NCBI GenBank assembly: GCA_001798595.1
Contig: MGSS01000057.1
Location: 1 to 64,000, forward strand
Reading direction: 5' to 3'
DNA length: 64,000 nucleotides
Origin: Deltaproteobacteria bacterium RIFCSPLOWO2_12_FULL_60_19
Lineage (GTDB): Bacteria; Desulfobacterota; Binatia; UBA9968
Shown here: one piece after another, positions 48,933 through 58,025 of the stretch
How positions within the stretch are numbered: the first letter of the stretch is position 1
How the letters are laid out: every line of letters starts with the position of its first letter
Program-made: the position numbers and the translations under genes
The notes under the pieces: model-generated
What the model was told of the DNA's origin: nothing
Database searches by the model: none
Seen by the model: the letters and a program-made list of their open reading frames with translations, nothing else

Positions 48933-49955
48933 CTATCGGTACAGGCTGTCGATGTAGCCGCTCTTGTCGAGTTTCTCGATGATGCTCGTGTCGGCCACAT
49001 CCTCGAATCTGAGATTGGCCGCGGCGGGAACAACCCTGCCTACCTCCGCGATAATCAACTGCAGCCCGTCGCGGTAGGAATAGGGCTTCTTGAGGACGTA
49101 GTACTTGACCGTGTCCTCGTAGGCGCCGGTTGCGTCCTCGGCGCTCTTTAACCCGAGACGGCTCTTCAAGAGTTCGAGCATCTGGGGACGATTGGCTCGA
49201 TTTAAGACGTAGGCGTTGCCTTCGAGCAGCGCCTTGAGGACCCTTTCGAGCGCATCTTGCCGGCTCTGGAGAAACCTCCGGCTCGTTACCACGTTGCCCA
49301 CTTGCCAGGGGATATTCATGGCGCGGAGATCGGCCAGGATGTTCAGGCCGAGCTGCTCGATCCTGGTGCGGAATTCCGGGGCGATCACCGTCCCGCCGAT
49401 CGCCCCCGAGGCCAGCCCGGCGACCCGTTCGGGTTCGGTGCCGGCGGCTACCAGCGTGATCTTGTCGCGCTCCGGATCGAGGCCGAGGTGTTTCAAGCCG
49501 ACGAGAAGCGCCAAGCGGGAAGCGGAAAGGCCTAAACCGGATGAGCCTACCCGCTTGCCCTTGAGGTCCGCAAGAGATTTCACTGCCGGAGCGCCTACCA
49601 GATAGTAAGGCATGACCGTCGAGGTGGCCATGATCTCGATGAGCGGAGCGCCCGCGGCGATAGCGGCGACGGTTGCGGGAGGGTCCGAATAGGCGAGGTC
49701 GAGGCCGCCGCCGAGGAGCGCCTGAGTCACCTGAGTTCCTCCGCGAATGTTGACGACTTTCACGTCGAATCCCTGTTTCTTGAAGAAACCTTCCTTGGCA
49801 GCCACCCACAAGGGCGACATGCGGGAGTTGACCGAGGCGTGGCCCACGTGGAGCGGCGTCGATTGGGCCTCCGCTTCCGAGCCAAAGAATCCTCCGGCGA
49901 GAAACACCGCCAAGAGACGAACCGCATATCTTGTCCAAAACCGAGAGTTACGCAT
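48933..49955 (-). CDS. ABC transporter substrate-binding protein (NMT1/SsuA-like)
   Basis: MRNSRFWTRYAVRLLAVFLAGGFFGSEAEAQSTPLHVGHASVNSRMSPLWVAAKEGFFKKQGFDVKVVNIRGG...IEKLDKSGYIDSLYR. Confidence 0.88.
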   Translation of the reverse strand: MRNSRFWTRYAVRLLAVFLAGGFFGSEAEAQSTPLHVGHASVNSRMSPLWVAAKEGFFKKQGFDVKVVNIRGGTQVTQALLGGGLDLAYSDPPATVAAIAAGAPLIEIMATSTVMPYYLVGAPAVKSLADLKGKRVGSSGLGLSASRLALLVGLKHLGLDPERDKITLVAAGTEPERVAGLASGAIGGTVIAPEFRTRIEQLGLNILADLRAMNIPWQVGNVVTSRRFLQSRQDALERVLKALLEGNAYVLNRANRPQMLELLKSRLGLKSAEDATGAYEDTVKYYVLKKPYSYRDGLQLIIAEVGRVVPAAANLRFEDVADTSIIEKLDKSGYIDSLYR

Positions 49956-49960
49956 GGGCG

Positions 49961-50776
49961 TTATTCCTTCCACCGATAGGTTTCCAGGCCGGGACGCAAA
50001 GTCCGTTCTTCCTTGAACTGCTTCACTCCCTTGTGCCAGGTTTTTTTCGCCGCCGCATCGAGCTCGGTCCACTTCTCCGTCTCGAAGGCGAGCGCGTCTT
50101 CCAGGCTCAGGTTCTGGTCGACGCGGAAGACTTCCTTGCAGTAGGCGAGCACCGTCGGATTTTTTTTCTTGAGCTCGTCGGCCAGGTCAAGCGTCGCCTC
50201 GGCAAGCTTTTCAGACGGCACCGCGGAGTTGACGAGCCGCATCTCCGCCGCCTGCTTCCCGGTGATCGGCCTGCCGGTCATGATGAGATAGAGCGCGTCG
50301 CGCGGAGCGAGGAGGGTGCTTACCAGCTTGGTCACTCCGCCGGCGGGAATGATTCCCCAGTTCACCTCCGAAAGACCGAAGGTCGCCGTCTCGCTGGCGA
50401 CGGCGAAGTCGCAGACGGCAAGCCACGCAAACGCGCCGCCGAAGCACCAGCCGTTCACCGCGGCGATGGTCGGCTTGGGCAGCAGCCTGAGCCGCTTGAA
50501 CATCCACTCGAAGGCCGCTTTGCGCGCCGCGGCGCGCGCCTCCGGCTTTCCCTCGGTGTCGTAGAAGTATTCTTTCACGTCCATGCCGGCGCAGAAGCTG
50601 TCGCCGGCGCCGGTGATCACCAGCACCCGGCAATCGTCGTCGCGCTCGACCTGGGCCAGCGCGTCGCACATGTCGAAGTGCATCTGCGGATTCATCGCGT
50701 TTTTCGACTGCGGGCGATTAAGCGTGATGGTGGTGACCTGATCTTTGGTCTCGATCAACAGCGTTTCGTAGGCCAT
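49961..50776 (-). CDS. Enoyl-CoA hydratase/isomerase family protein, hydroxycinnamoyl-CoA hydratase-lyase-like
   Basis: TITLNRPQSKNAMNPQMHFDMCDAL; VITGAGDSFCAGMDVKEYFYDTEGKPEARAAARKAAFEW; AAVNGWCFGGAFAWLAVCDFAVASE. Confidence 0.88.
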   Translation of the reverse strand: MAYETLLIETKDQVTTITLNRPQSKNAMNPQMHFDMCDALAQVERDDDCRVLVITGAGDSFCAGMDVKEYFYDTEGKPEARAAARKAAFEWMFKRLRLLPKPTIAAVNGWCFGGAFAWLAVCDFAVASETATFGLSEVNWGIIPAGGVTKLVSTLLAPRDALYLIMTGRPITGKQAAEMRLVNSAVPSEKLAEATLDLADELKKKNPTVLAYCKEVFRVDQNLSLEDALAFETEKWTELDAAAKKTWHKGVKQFKEERTLRPGLETYRWKE

Positions 50777-50804
50777 GCTTCGCTTGCTCCTCTCCGGGCG
50801 GAGC

Positions 50805-53204
50805 TTACGCCCCGTAAACCTTGCAAGGGATGCCGCGCAGAGTCACGCCGCCGGTGGATGGGTCGTAATCCGGTCCGCTGGGGACCAGCATGTTGAGATT
50901 GCTCTCTCGCCAGCCGGAGCCCGGCTCGTTCCGCTCCGGGAACCACCATCCGAAAGCCGCGACGACCACGCGCGGGTCGAGGCTCGGATTGAGCGAAAGC
51001 CGCTGTTTGATCTTGCCCGCCCTGGTCTCCAGGAAAATCCATTGGCCTTCTTGCAGCCCGTACTTCTCCGCCGCGTCCGGATGCAGCTCGACGACCGGGT
51101 CCGGCCTCACGAGGCGCATGGAGGCGACGTGCTTGAAGCCGGTCATCATGTAGGCTTCTTCTTTTCCGTTGGTGAGCAGCAGCGGATATTCTTCGGGCAT
51201 CTCCATTGTCCTGCCCAATTCTTGCCAGAGCGGCATCGGCTCGTATCCGAGCTTCGCAAGCTGCTCGGAGTAAATTTCGATCTTGCCCGAGGGAGTCCGA
51301 TAGTCGTGCGGGCGATATTCCCGCGTGGGTTTCATGACTCTCTTTTCTTTGAATGTTTCGTAGCTCATTCCGCTGGGTTTCAACATCAGATCCAGGGCTT
51401 CATCGTCGTGCTCCCAGAAATCCCCGGCGAGGCCCAGTCTCTTGGCGAGTTCGTTCATGATTTTCGTATCCGGCCAGCATTCCGCGGGCGGCTCGACGAG
51501 CTTGGGATAAGAGCGGATCTCTTCGTGCCACCCCGGCCAATATCCCAGCTCCTCATGTTCCATGCCCCAGGCGGCGGGCAGCACGATATCCGCCAGCGCC
51601 GCCGTCGGAGTCATGAAGAGTTCCGAGATGACGATGAAATCGAGCTTCATCAGCGCCCGGTAAGTCTCGCTTGAATTGGGATAACTCACCAGGGGATTGG
51701 TGAGAATGAACATGGCCGCCTTGATGGGGTACGGATCTTCATCCAGGATCGCCTTGATCATCACATGAGGCGGGATGAAGGCCGAGCGTTGGGCGAACTT
51801 GAATTTGTCGCCGAGGATCTTTTCGGCTTTCCTCGGATATTTGTTCAGGAGAAAAAAACTTCCCGGCCTGGTGAACGGCGGCGGCGTCAGCATCACGTCC
51901 CCGCCCGGGATGTTAAGGTTGCCGCAGATCGCCCGCATGATGGCGGCCACGCGCCCGGTCTGAAAGCTGTTCAGCAGCTGCTCGACGGCGTTTCCGACAT
52001 GCATTGCAGCCGGCTTGGTCCGGCTGTAGGTCCTGGCAAACTCCTCGATCTGACGGCGGGGAACCCAGGTCAGCTTCTCGACCTCGTCCAGGGAGAACGT
52101 CGAGACGTGTTCCCGCATCTTGTCGAAACCGACGGTCCAGTTGTCGACGATGTCCCGGTCATACAACTTTTCCTCGATGATGACTTTCAGCACTCCCGCA
52201 GCCAGCGCGCCGTCGCTGCCCGGTCTGGGCTTTATCCACAGGTCCGCGAGCTTGGCCACATAGGTTTTTTGCGGATCGATGGCGATGATCTTGCCGCCCG
52301 CCTCGAGGGTCTTCTCCAGCGTCTCTCTTCTAAGACCGCCGGTGGTATGGGCCATGTTGACGCCCCACAAAACGATCAGCGCGGGCGTGCTGTCGTCGTC
52401 GCACACGGCGCTCGCCCCGTATGTGAAAGCCGCGCCCATGCCCTTGGGGATGCCGCAACACCATCCCGGAGTCACCACCCCGGGGGTGCCGAATGCGGTG
52501 GCCAGTCGCTGGCCGAAGGCGAACTCCAGACCCTTCGGCTCCCCCAATCCGAACGCCACGGATTCAGGGCCGAGCGTCGCTTTTAATTCGTTGAATTTCG
52601 CCGCGACGGTGTCGAGCGCCTCGTCCCAGGAAATACGCTGCCATTTTCCCTCGCCCCTCGCTCCCACCCTTTTTTGCGGATAGAGCAGGCGATCCTTGTG
52701 ACCCAAAACCTCCGGGATGGTGAAGCGCCCCTTGTTGACCGCGCACTGCTCCGCGTAGAGCCCGCTTTCCATGTCCGGCTCGAGGTCCACGACCCTGCCG
52801 TCCTCGACGATCGCGTTCATGCTGCAGTGCGCGGGGCAGAGGTGGCAAAAAGTTGGAACCTCGGTTCTGGTTTTCGCGCCCACAGAGCCGAAATTCGCCC
52901 GCCTCGCTATCTGGTCGGGATGGATGAAGGATTCCATCGTCGGACTGAAGCCGGGATCGCCGGAGGTAAACTTTTCCATGGTGACGATCTCTTTGCGATC
53001 CGCATCCATGGCCAGCACCAGGCAGGAGCTGACGAGCTTCCCGTCCATGTAAACCGTGCAGGCCCCGCATTCTCCGATCCCGCAGCCCTCTTTGGTCCGC
53101 GACAATTTGAAATCTTCGGTCAACACATCGAGCAGCGTCCGCCGCGGCTCCACAGCCAGTTCGCGGGCGTCGCCGTTGACGTTTAATAAAGTCGCATGTT
53201 TCAT
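50805..53204 (-). CDS. Hybrid molybdoenzyme: N-terminal xanthine-oxidase-type [2Fe-2S] ferredoxin domain fused to a DMSO-reductase-family catalytic subunit
   Basis: EGCGIGECGACTVYMDGKLVSSCLVLA (XO small-subunit 2Fe-2S) is followed in the same ORF by CHLCPAHCSM...QCAVNKG (4Fe-4S), WQRISWDEALDTVA, IAIDPQKTYVAKLADLWIKPRPGSDGALAAGVLKVII. No second (CGFCTPG/CRCTGY) 2Fe-2S domain. Confidence 0.88.
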   Translation of the reverse strand: MKHATLLNVNGDARELAVEPRRTLLDVLTEDFKLSRTKEGCGIGECGACTVYMDGKLVSSCLVLAMDADRKEIVTMEKFTSGDPGFSPTMESFIHPDQIARRANFGSVGAKTRTEVPTFCHLCPAHCSMNAIVEDGRVVDLEPDMESGLYAEQCAVNKGRFTIPEVLGHKDRLLYPQKRVGARGEGKWQRISWDEALDTVAAKFNELKATLGPESVAFGLGEPKGLEFAFGQRLATAFGTPGVVTPGWCCGIPKGMGAAFTYGASAVCDDDSTPALIVLWGVNMAHTTGGLRRETLEKTLEAGGKIIAIDPQKTYVAKLADLWIKPRPGSDGALAAGVLKVIIEEKLYDRDIVDNWTVGFDKMREHVSTFSLDEVEKLTWVPRRQIEEFARTYSRTKPAAMHVGNAVEQLLNSFQTGRVAAIMRAICGNLNIPGGDVMLTPPPFTRPGSFFLLNKYPRKAEKILGDKFKFAQRSAFIPPHVMIKAILDEDPYPIKAAMFILTNPLVSYPNSSETYRALMKLDFIVISELFMTPTAALADIVLPAAWGMEHEELGYWPGWHEEIRSYPKLVEPPAECWPDTKIMNELAKRLGLAGDFWEHDDEALDLMLKPSGMSYETFKEKRVMKPTREYRPHDYRTPSGKIEIYSEQLAKLGYEPMPLWQELGRTMEMPEEYPLLLTNGKEEAYMMTGFKHVASMRLVRPDPVVELHPDAAEKYGLQEGQWIFLETRAGKIKQRLSLNPSLDPRVVVAAFGWWFPERNEPGSGWRESNLNMLVPSGPDYDPSTGGVTLRGIPCKVYGA

Positions 53205-53261
53205 TCCGGCCGCCTTGCCCGCTTAATACAAACGCATTTAATTTTGTGACAATTGACCATT

Positions 53262-53362
53262 AGAACATTAGACCGCAATGGAGCATTTTGACTCCCGATT
53301 CCTTGCTCTACTGTTCCATTGCTCCATTGCTCCAAAGCAAACGCACTAATTGCGTTTGCTTT
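53262..53362. repeat. Word-repeat spacer (CCATTGCTC) plus 12-bp perfect hairpin aaagcaaacgca-ctaat-tgcgtttgcttt
   Basis: gcaatggagca ... tgttccattgctccattgctcca, then the hairpin at 53334-53362 overlapping the end of the FAD-subunit gene. Confidence 0.8.
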
Positions 53363-54251
53363 AGTTCCTCGCCCTGGCGATCGCCTGTTCCAGCCCTTGC
53401 CTGACCAGCATCGCGACCACTTTCCTTCTGTAGGAAGCATATCCTCGGAGATCGTCGATGGGGCGCGATTCATCGGCGGCGATTCGGCCGACCTCTTCCA
53501 GCAGTGCCCGATCCTTCGAATCGCCGCTCAGCCGCTTGCCTCTAAGTGCTTCCTCCGCCTTTCCTGCCCGGAACGGCGTCGGCGCCACCGCGCCGAGCGC
53601 GATCCTGACCTCCCGGCAGACGTCTCCGTCAAGCAACACCAACGCCGCCGCAGCGGCCATGGAGACATCCATCGTCCTCAGGCTGTGCTTCAAGTAGATG
53701 GCCTGCGCGCGAAGGGGCGAATCGGGCACATGCACTTCGGTGATTAATTCGCCCTGGCTGAGGACACTTTTCCCCGGGCCAACGAAGAATTCATTCATCG
53801 GAACCAAACGCTCTCCACCGGGCCCCACGCATCGGACCGACGCCTCGAGGATAAGCAGCGGCGGAGCGAACTCGGCCGAAGGCGACGCGTTCGCAAGATT
53901 GCCTCCGAGCGTTCCAAGGTTGCGTATCTGGGGCGTTCCCAGCACTCCGGCAGCCTGGCTCAAGACGCGGAATTTCTCGCCGATTACCGTCGAGTCCCTG
54001 ATCGATTGGATCGCGGTCAACGCGCCGATTCGCAATCCTTCGTCGGCATCGTAGCGGATCCGGTCGAGAGCCGGGATCCGCTTGATGTTGATGAGCATCC
54101 GAGGCAGCAGTCTCCGCTGTTTCATCTTGATGAATAGATCCGTCCCGCCCGCAAAAAGCTGAGCGTCCGCGCCATATCCGAAAAACAAGGAACAGGCCTC
54201 CTCGACCGTGTCGGTCGCGATCATATCGAATTCCGGCAATCCCAGCTGCAC
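53361..54251 (-). CDS. FAD-binding subunit of xanthine dehydrogenase/CO dehydrogenase type (CoxM-like)
   Basis: LFAGGTDLFIKMKQRRLLPRMLINIKRIPALDRIRYDADEGLRIGALTAIQSI; IRNLGTLGGNLANASPSAEFAPPLLILEA. Confidence 0.92.
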   Translation of the reverse strand: MQLGLPEFDMIATDTVEEACSLFFGYGADAQLFAGGTDLFIKMKQRRLLPRMLINIKRIPALDRIRYDADEGLRIGALTAIQSIRDSTVIGEKFRVLSQAAGVLGTPQIRNLGTLGGNLANASPSAEFAPPLLILEASVRCVGPGGERLVPMNEFFVGPGKSVLSQGELITEVHVPDSPLRAQAIYLKHSLRTMDVSMAAAAALVLLDGDVCREVRIALGAVAPTPFRAGKAEEALRGKRLSGDSKDRALLEEVGRIAADESRPIDDLRGYASYRRKVVAMLVRQGLEQAIARARN

Positions 54252-54284
54252 AGCCTACCTCTCCAACGGCGCGCGGCCCGCTAA

Positions 54285-54420
54285 CAGGCCGCTGAAAAAC
54301 TCCGTTCATCCTTCGACAAAGCTCAGGACGAACGGAGGATGGATTGAAATCATTGGAGAATTTCCGTTCGTGCTGAGGCTCTCGAAGCACAAGTGGCTTT
54401 TTTCAGCATCCTGCTAGAGC
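54285..54420. repeat. Palindromic dispersed repeat (CCGTTCATCCTTCGACAAAGCTCAGGACGAACGG type)
   Basis: ccgctgaaaaactccgttcatccttcgacaaagctcaggacgaacggagg ... ccgttcgtgctgaggctctcgaagcac. A related inverted piece is at ~66-108 (ctctcgaaggatgaacggagggtttttcagcgg). Confidence 0.75.
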
Positions 54421-55994
54421 CTTCGCTCCCGCAGCACACGCCGGTCAATTTTGCCCTGCCCGGTTTTCGGCAGCTCGTCGAGGAAGTCAAAAGACCTCGG
54501 AATCTTGTGCGGGGCCAATCGCTCCCTTAAGAATCGTTGCAGCTCATTCTGCGCGTCGGCGGCGCCCTCGGCGCCGTCTCTCAGGGCGACGAACGCCTGG
54601 ATTTTCGTCAGGCCGTCCCCGTCCTTGATCCCCAACACCGCGCACTCCCTGACGCGGGGACACTCCTGAAGAGTACGCTCGACTTCCAGCGGCGACACCC
54701 AGACTCCGCTGACCTTTACCATTTCGTCGGCGCGCCCGACATGCCAGAAATAGTCCTGCTCATCCTGGATGAAAATGTCTCCGGTATTGATCCATTCGTC
54801 GCCCAAAAAAGTCGCTTTCGATTTTTCATGCTCGCGCACGTAATATTGGGCGGAAGCGTCGCTCCGCGTCAGCAAAAGGCCGGGTTGTCCTCTGGGAACT
54901 TCCGATCCGTCGTCGTCGACGAGCTTGATCTCCGCCAGCGGCGTAACCGTCCCTGAACTCCCCGGCCTGACCTTGCCCGGCCGATTGCAGAGATACCCCA
55001 TGCCCGATTCGGCGGAGCCGAAACGATCGAGCACCTCCGTTCCGAAGTTGCTCAGCCATTCGTCGTAGAGCTGCGGCGAAAGCACTTCCCCCGAAGAAAG
55101 GCAGCGACGAAGGCAGCTCACGTCGGAGCGCTCATGCTTCGGCGTTTGGATCATCGCCCTCATCATGGTGGGAACGTTCAGCATCGCCGTAGGCCGAAAC
55201 TTCCCGATGAGCTCGAATATCAGCGGCGCGGTAGCTCTTTCCCCGAACAGGATAACCGCGGCTCCGCTGCGCAACGCAAACAGCAATCCGTTGTCGCGGG
55301 CGTAGTGAAAGAAGAGTTTCGGGACGAGCAGGACGATATCATCCGTGTTGTAGCCGAGAATACGGCTGAAGGACTGGTAGGAAAGAACGGAATCGCGATG
55401 CATGTGCGGGACGCCCTTAGGCTTGCCGGTGGTTCCGCCCGTGAAGTTCCAGAACGCGAGGTCGTCCCTGTGTGTCGGTTCGGTCTCGAGCCGATCATCG
55501 GCGGAGCCGATCATTTCGCCCAGGCTGAATTCTCCCGGCTTGAGGTCGCGGGTGCTCTCGCCCGCGACGAGAAAGGCTTTGGGATATCTGGCGTTCTTGG
55601 CGCCCTCCCTTACCCTTTCCAGCGTCGTCTTGTCGACAACCACGACTTTGGGCTTTACGAGATTCAGCAGATACGCATAGTCGTGCGGCTTCAGATAGGT
55701 GTAGGCGTGGGTGCCGACGGCCCCAACTTTCATCGCGGCGAGCCAGGCGGCGACCCATTCGGGGGAATCTTCGAGAATCAGCAAAACCCGGTTCTCTGGC
55801 TCGACACCGAGTCCCTTGAAGACGTTTCCGACTCGATTGGTCAAGCGCCACAGATCGAGAAAACTATAAGTTCTGTCTTGATAGTAGAGCGCGGTCTTAT
55901 CGCCCCTGCCGTTCTCCAGATTCACGTCCAGATAATAGCTGCCGAGGTTGAGTCTCTCGGGCACTGAAAATTCGACCAGCTCCCCTTTGATCAT
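54414..55994 (-). CDS. Benzoate-CoA ligase family / AMP-binding acyl-CoA synthetase
   Basis: LAFWNFTGGTTGKPKGVPHMHRDSV; RFGSAESGMGYLCNRPGKVRPGSSGTV; INTGDIFIQDEQDYFWHVGRADEMVKVSGVWVSPLEVE; LPKTGQGKIDRRVLRE. Confidence 0.9.
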   Translation of the reverse strand: MIKGELVEFSVPERLNLGSYYLDVNLENGRGDKTALYYQDRTYSFLDLWRLTNRVGNVFKGLGVEPENRVLLILEDSPEWVAAWLAAMKVGAVGTHAYTYLKPHDYAYLLNLVKPKVVVVDKTTLERVREGAKNARYPKAFLVAGESTRDLKPGEFSLGEMIGSADDRLETEPTHRDDLAFWNFTGGTTGKPKGVPHMHRDSVLSYQSFSRILGYNTDDIVLLVPKLFFHYARDNGLLFALRSGAAVILFGERATAPLIFELIGKFRPTAMLNVPTMMRAMIQTPKHERSDVSCLRRCLSSGEVLSPQLYDEWLSNFGTEVLDRFGSAESGMGYLCNRPGKVRPGSSGTVTPLAEIKLVDDDGSEVPRGQPGLLLTRSDASAQYYVREHEKSKATFLGDEWINTGDIFIQDEQDYFWHVGRADEMVKVSGVWVSPLEVERTLQECPRVRECAVLGIKDGDGLTKIQAFVALRDGAEGAADAQNELQRFLRERLAPHKIPRSFDFLDELPKTGQGKIDRRVLRERRL

Positions 55995-56151
55995 TTTAAG
56001 AAATTGTCCTCAATCCCTTATCGAACCATCTCATTTGAAAACTTTTTACCCCACTCCGAGGCGGATGTCTATCCTTGCCTCCAGGCTAAGATTAGAAAAT
56101 GTTTCGCGCGTCAACTTTTGCCTCGCGCCTAACGCCTGTTGCCTTGTTAAC

Positions 56152-56217
56152 GAATTTGCCCTATTTTACGCGCAACTAACTTCGGCTGGGTCGGTCGATC
56201 CGGTCACATCTTTGCTC
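56152..56217. repeat. Dispersed repeat D, copy 1 (inter-module spacer)
   Basis: gaatttgccctattttacgcgcaactaacttcggctgggtcggtcgatccggtcacatcttt; matches 58772-58834. Confidence 0.8.
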
Positions 56218-56388
56218 CCGCATCACAGCCCGAACGGACCCCCAGCCGGGCTTTTGTATTCATGGTTTTTAGACTCAGGAGATAGGCGAGTTGAGTCAAG
56301 AGCAGACTTGACCGGTTTTTGACCCCTTTTGGGTTTGTCAGACATTCCTGATTCCCCTTTTGCGTCTTTGGCAAAAAGGCTCGCGCGT

Positions 56389-56688
56389 TCACGTTGTCGC
56401 CGGAGCGATCTCCCGCTCGATGCGCTTCGCGCTTGCGATCTCGGCAACTCGCAGGTCGTATGCGGCCTGCAAGTTCAGCCACGAGCGCGCATCGCCACCG
56501 AAGTAGCGCGCAAGCCGCATGGCGGTATCGGCGCTGACGCCGCGCCGCTCGCGAACGATGTCGTTGATGCGCGGAGCAGGCACGTTCAGGGCCTTCGCCA
56601 GCGCATTGGCGCTGGTACCGAGCGGAACCAGATAATCCTCTCGCAATATTTCGCCGGGATGAACCGGCCGCATGCCGTTCTTGATCAT
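56389..56688 (-). CDS. higA: HigA-family antitoxin (XRE HTH)
   Basis: MRPVHPGEILREDYLVPLGTSANALAKALNVPAPRINDIVRERRGVSADTAMRLARYFGGDARSWLNLQAAYDL. Confidence 0.93.
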   Translation of the reverse strand: MIKNGMRPVHPGEILREDYLVPLGTSANALAKALNVPAPRINDIVRERRGVSADTAMRLARYFGGDARSWLNLQAAYDLRVAEIASAKRIEREIAPATT

Positions 56689-56700
56689 CGCAGTTCTCCT

Positions 56701-56979
56701 TCAGTGGTAGTCAACGATCTCGACGTCTTCCGGGCCGGCCGCCGTCCAGCGGAAACGCAGACGGAACTGATCGTTCACGCGGATGCTGTACTGTCCTGCG
56801 CGGCTGCCGCGCAAGGCCTCAAGCTGGTTGCCCGGCGGCGAGCGCAGGAATTCCAGGGTATGCGCGGCATCCAGTTGCGCCAGCTTGCGCGTCGCGACGT
56901 TCGAGATGCCCGAAAACCGCTTGCATTTGCCGGTCTCGAACAGCGCTTGCGTGTCGGCGCAGCGGAAGCTCTTGATCAC
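56701..56979 (-). CDS. higB: HigB-family toxin (RelE/ParE superfamily)
   Basis: MIKSFRCADTQALFETGKCKRFSGISNVATRKLAQLDAAHTLEFLRSPPGNQLEALRGSRAGQYSIRVNDQFRLRFRW. Confidence 0.93.
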   Translation of the reverse strand: MIKSFRCADTQALFETGKCKRFSGISNVATRKLAQLDAAHTLEFLRSPPGNQLEALRGSRAGQYSIRVNDQFRLRFRWTAAGPEDVEIVDYH

Positions 56980-56997
56980 GTGAACAGGGTATAACGC

Positions 56998-57007
56998 TTA
57001 ACGTTAA
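56998..57007. promoter_or_regulatory. Candidate HigA operator TTAACGTTAA
   Basis: Perfect 10-bp palindrome ~20 bp upstream of higB (ataacgcTTAACGTTAAacgtcaa). Confidence 0.5.
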
Positions 57008-57201
57008 ACGTCAAGCGGCGCTGGCCAGGATACGTCGCCCCGCCTCGGTGTTTGATTTGGGAGTGAAGTCTCTCGCCTGGATCTTTTCTGCGTTGGTCTG
57101 GCTCGCGCTCGGATTCCGCGGTCCTTGGCGAGCCACGATTTGCCTCTCTGCCTGACGCCTATTGGCTGTTTCAGCCGGAGGCTGATCCGCTCCGCCAGAA
57201 G

Positions 57202-57390
57202 GAGACTAGGAATTCAATCGCTGGAGTCAAGAAGGAGCAAAGCGGCAGGCTGAAAAAGGACAGCCGGTTGTGTACGTGAAGATTAAAAGGATTCAGCCTA
57301 TCCGCTCTCGCATCCAGGAGATGGATCTCAGCGCCTGAAGTCGACCCGTTAAGATGCCCGACACCTTTTGTTCCCCAAGCAATGGCACAT
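57202..57390 (+). pseudogene. Duplicated, 5'-truncated copy of the DUF5647-like gene 3' half plus its downstream flank
   Basis: gaattcaatcgctggagtcaagaaggagcaaagcggcaggctgaaaaagg...ctcagcgcctgaagtcgacccgttaag...gcaatggcac matches 59409-59597. Confidence 0.88.
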
Positions 57391-57572
57391 CACAAGCGTA
57401 GGCGACCCAAAAACCGCCGGTCCGGCTGTCTTCTCTGCAAGCCCTGGAAGATGAACGGCTTTGCCAAGGGAAGGCTGGATGCCGAGAGGCGTTCCGATCA
57501 TCGTCGGCGGGATTCTGCGGATCGGGAGGTAGAGCAGGCCCGACAACAATTTTTTCATGTGGGAACTATGGC

Positions 57573-57803
57573 ATGAACCCCTACCGCAACCTTCCCGAAC
57601 AGCAACGACGCGCTCAGGAGATCGTGGCGCAATTCAACGCCGACGAGCGTCTATGGCGGCGCCTGGAAAGCAAGCGCCGGCTCCGTCGGCGGCTCTATCC
57701 ACGCATGTCCGCCAAGCTTCGAAAACAACTCGACCTGCTGGAGTTTGCAGCGACGTGTCCGCCGCAGGATTGTGTGGGTCGGTTCTCTTCTCTCTCATTT
57801 TGA
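57573..57803 (+). CDS. Small basic hypothetical protein
   Basis: MNPYRNLPEQQRRAQEIVAQFNADERLWRRLESKRRLRRRLYPRMSAKLRKQLDLLEFAATCPPQDC; no confident family. Confidence 0.35.
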   Translation: MNPYRNLPEQQRRAQEIVAQFNADERLWRRLESKRRLRRRLYPRMSAKLRKQLDLLEFAATCPPQDCVGRFSSLSF

Positions 57804-58025
57804 CCTTTTGAGAATTCTCAAAAGGTGAAAGTTCCCGGTGCAAGTTGTAAGGCACAAGGGGACAAAGAAAGGCCAAGGCAGGCGACCATTCCTACCTACG
57901 AATCGAGTTCAGATTATTTTCTCCCGTCTTGAAGCTGCTCCAGTTGATAAGAATCCTAGATTCCAGTAGCATTTGTAAACGACCTGATTAACAATGCCGC
58001 TATACGGGAACCGTCGTGAGGCTTA

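Noticed and set aside
48898-49938. 346-aa minus-strand ORF in another frame over the SBP at 48933
   Set aside because: Arg/Gly/Pro-rich out-of-frame translation of the SBP gene.
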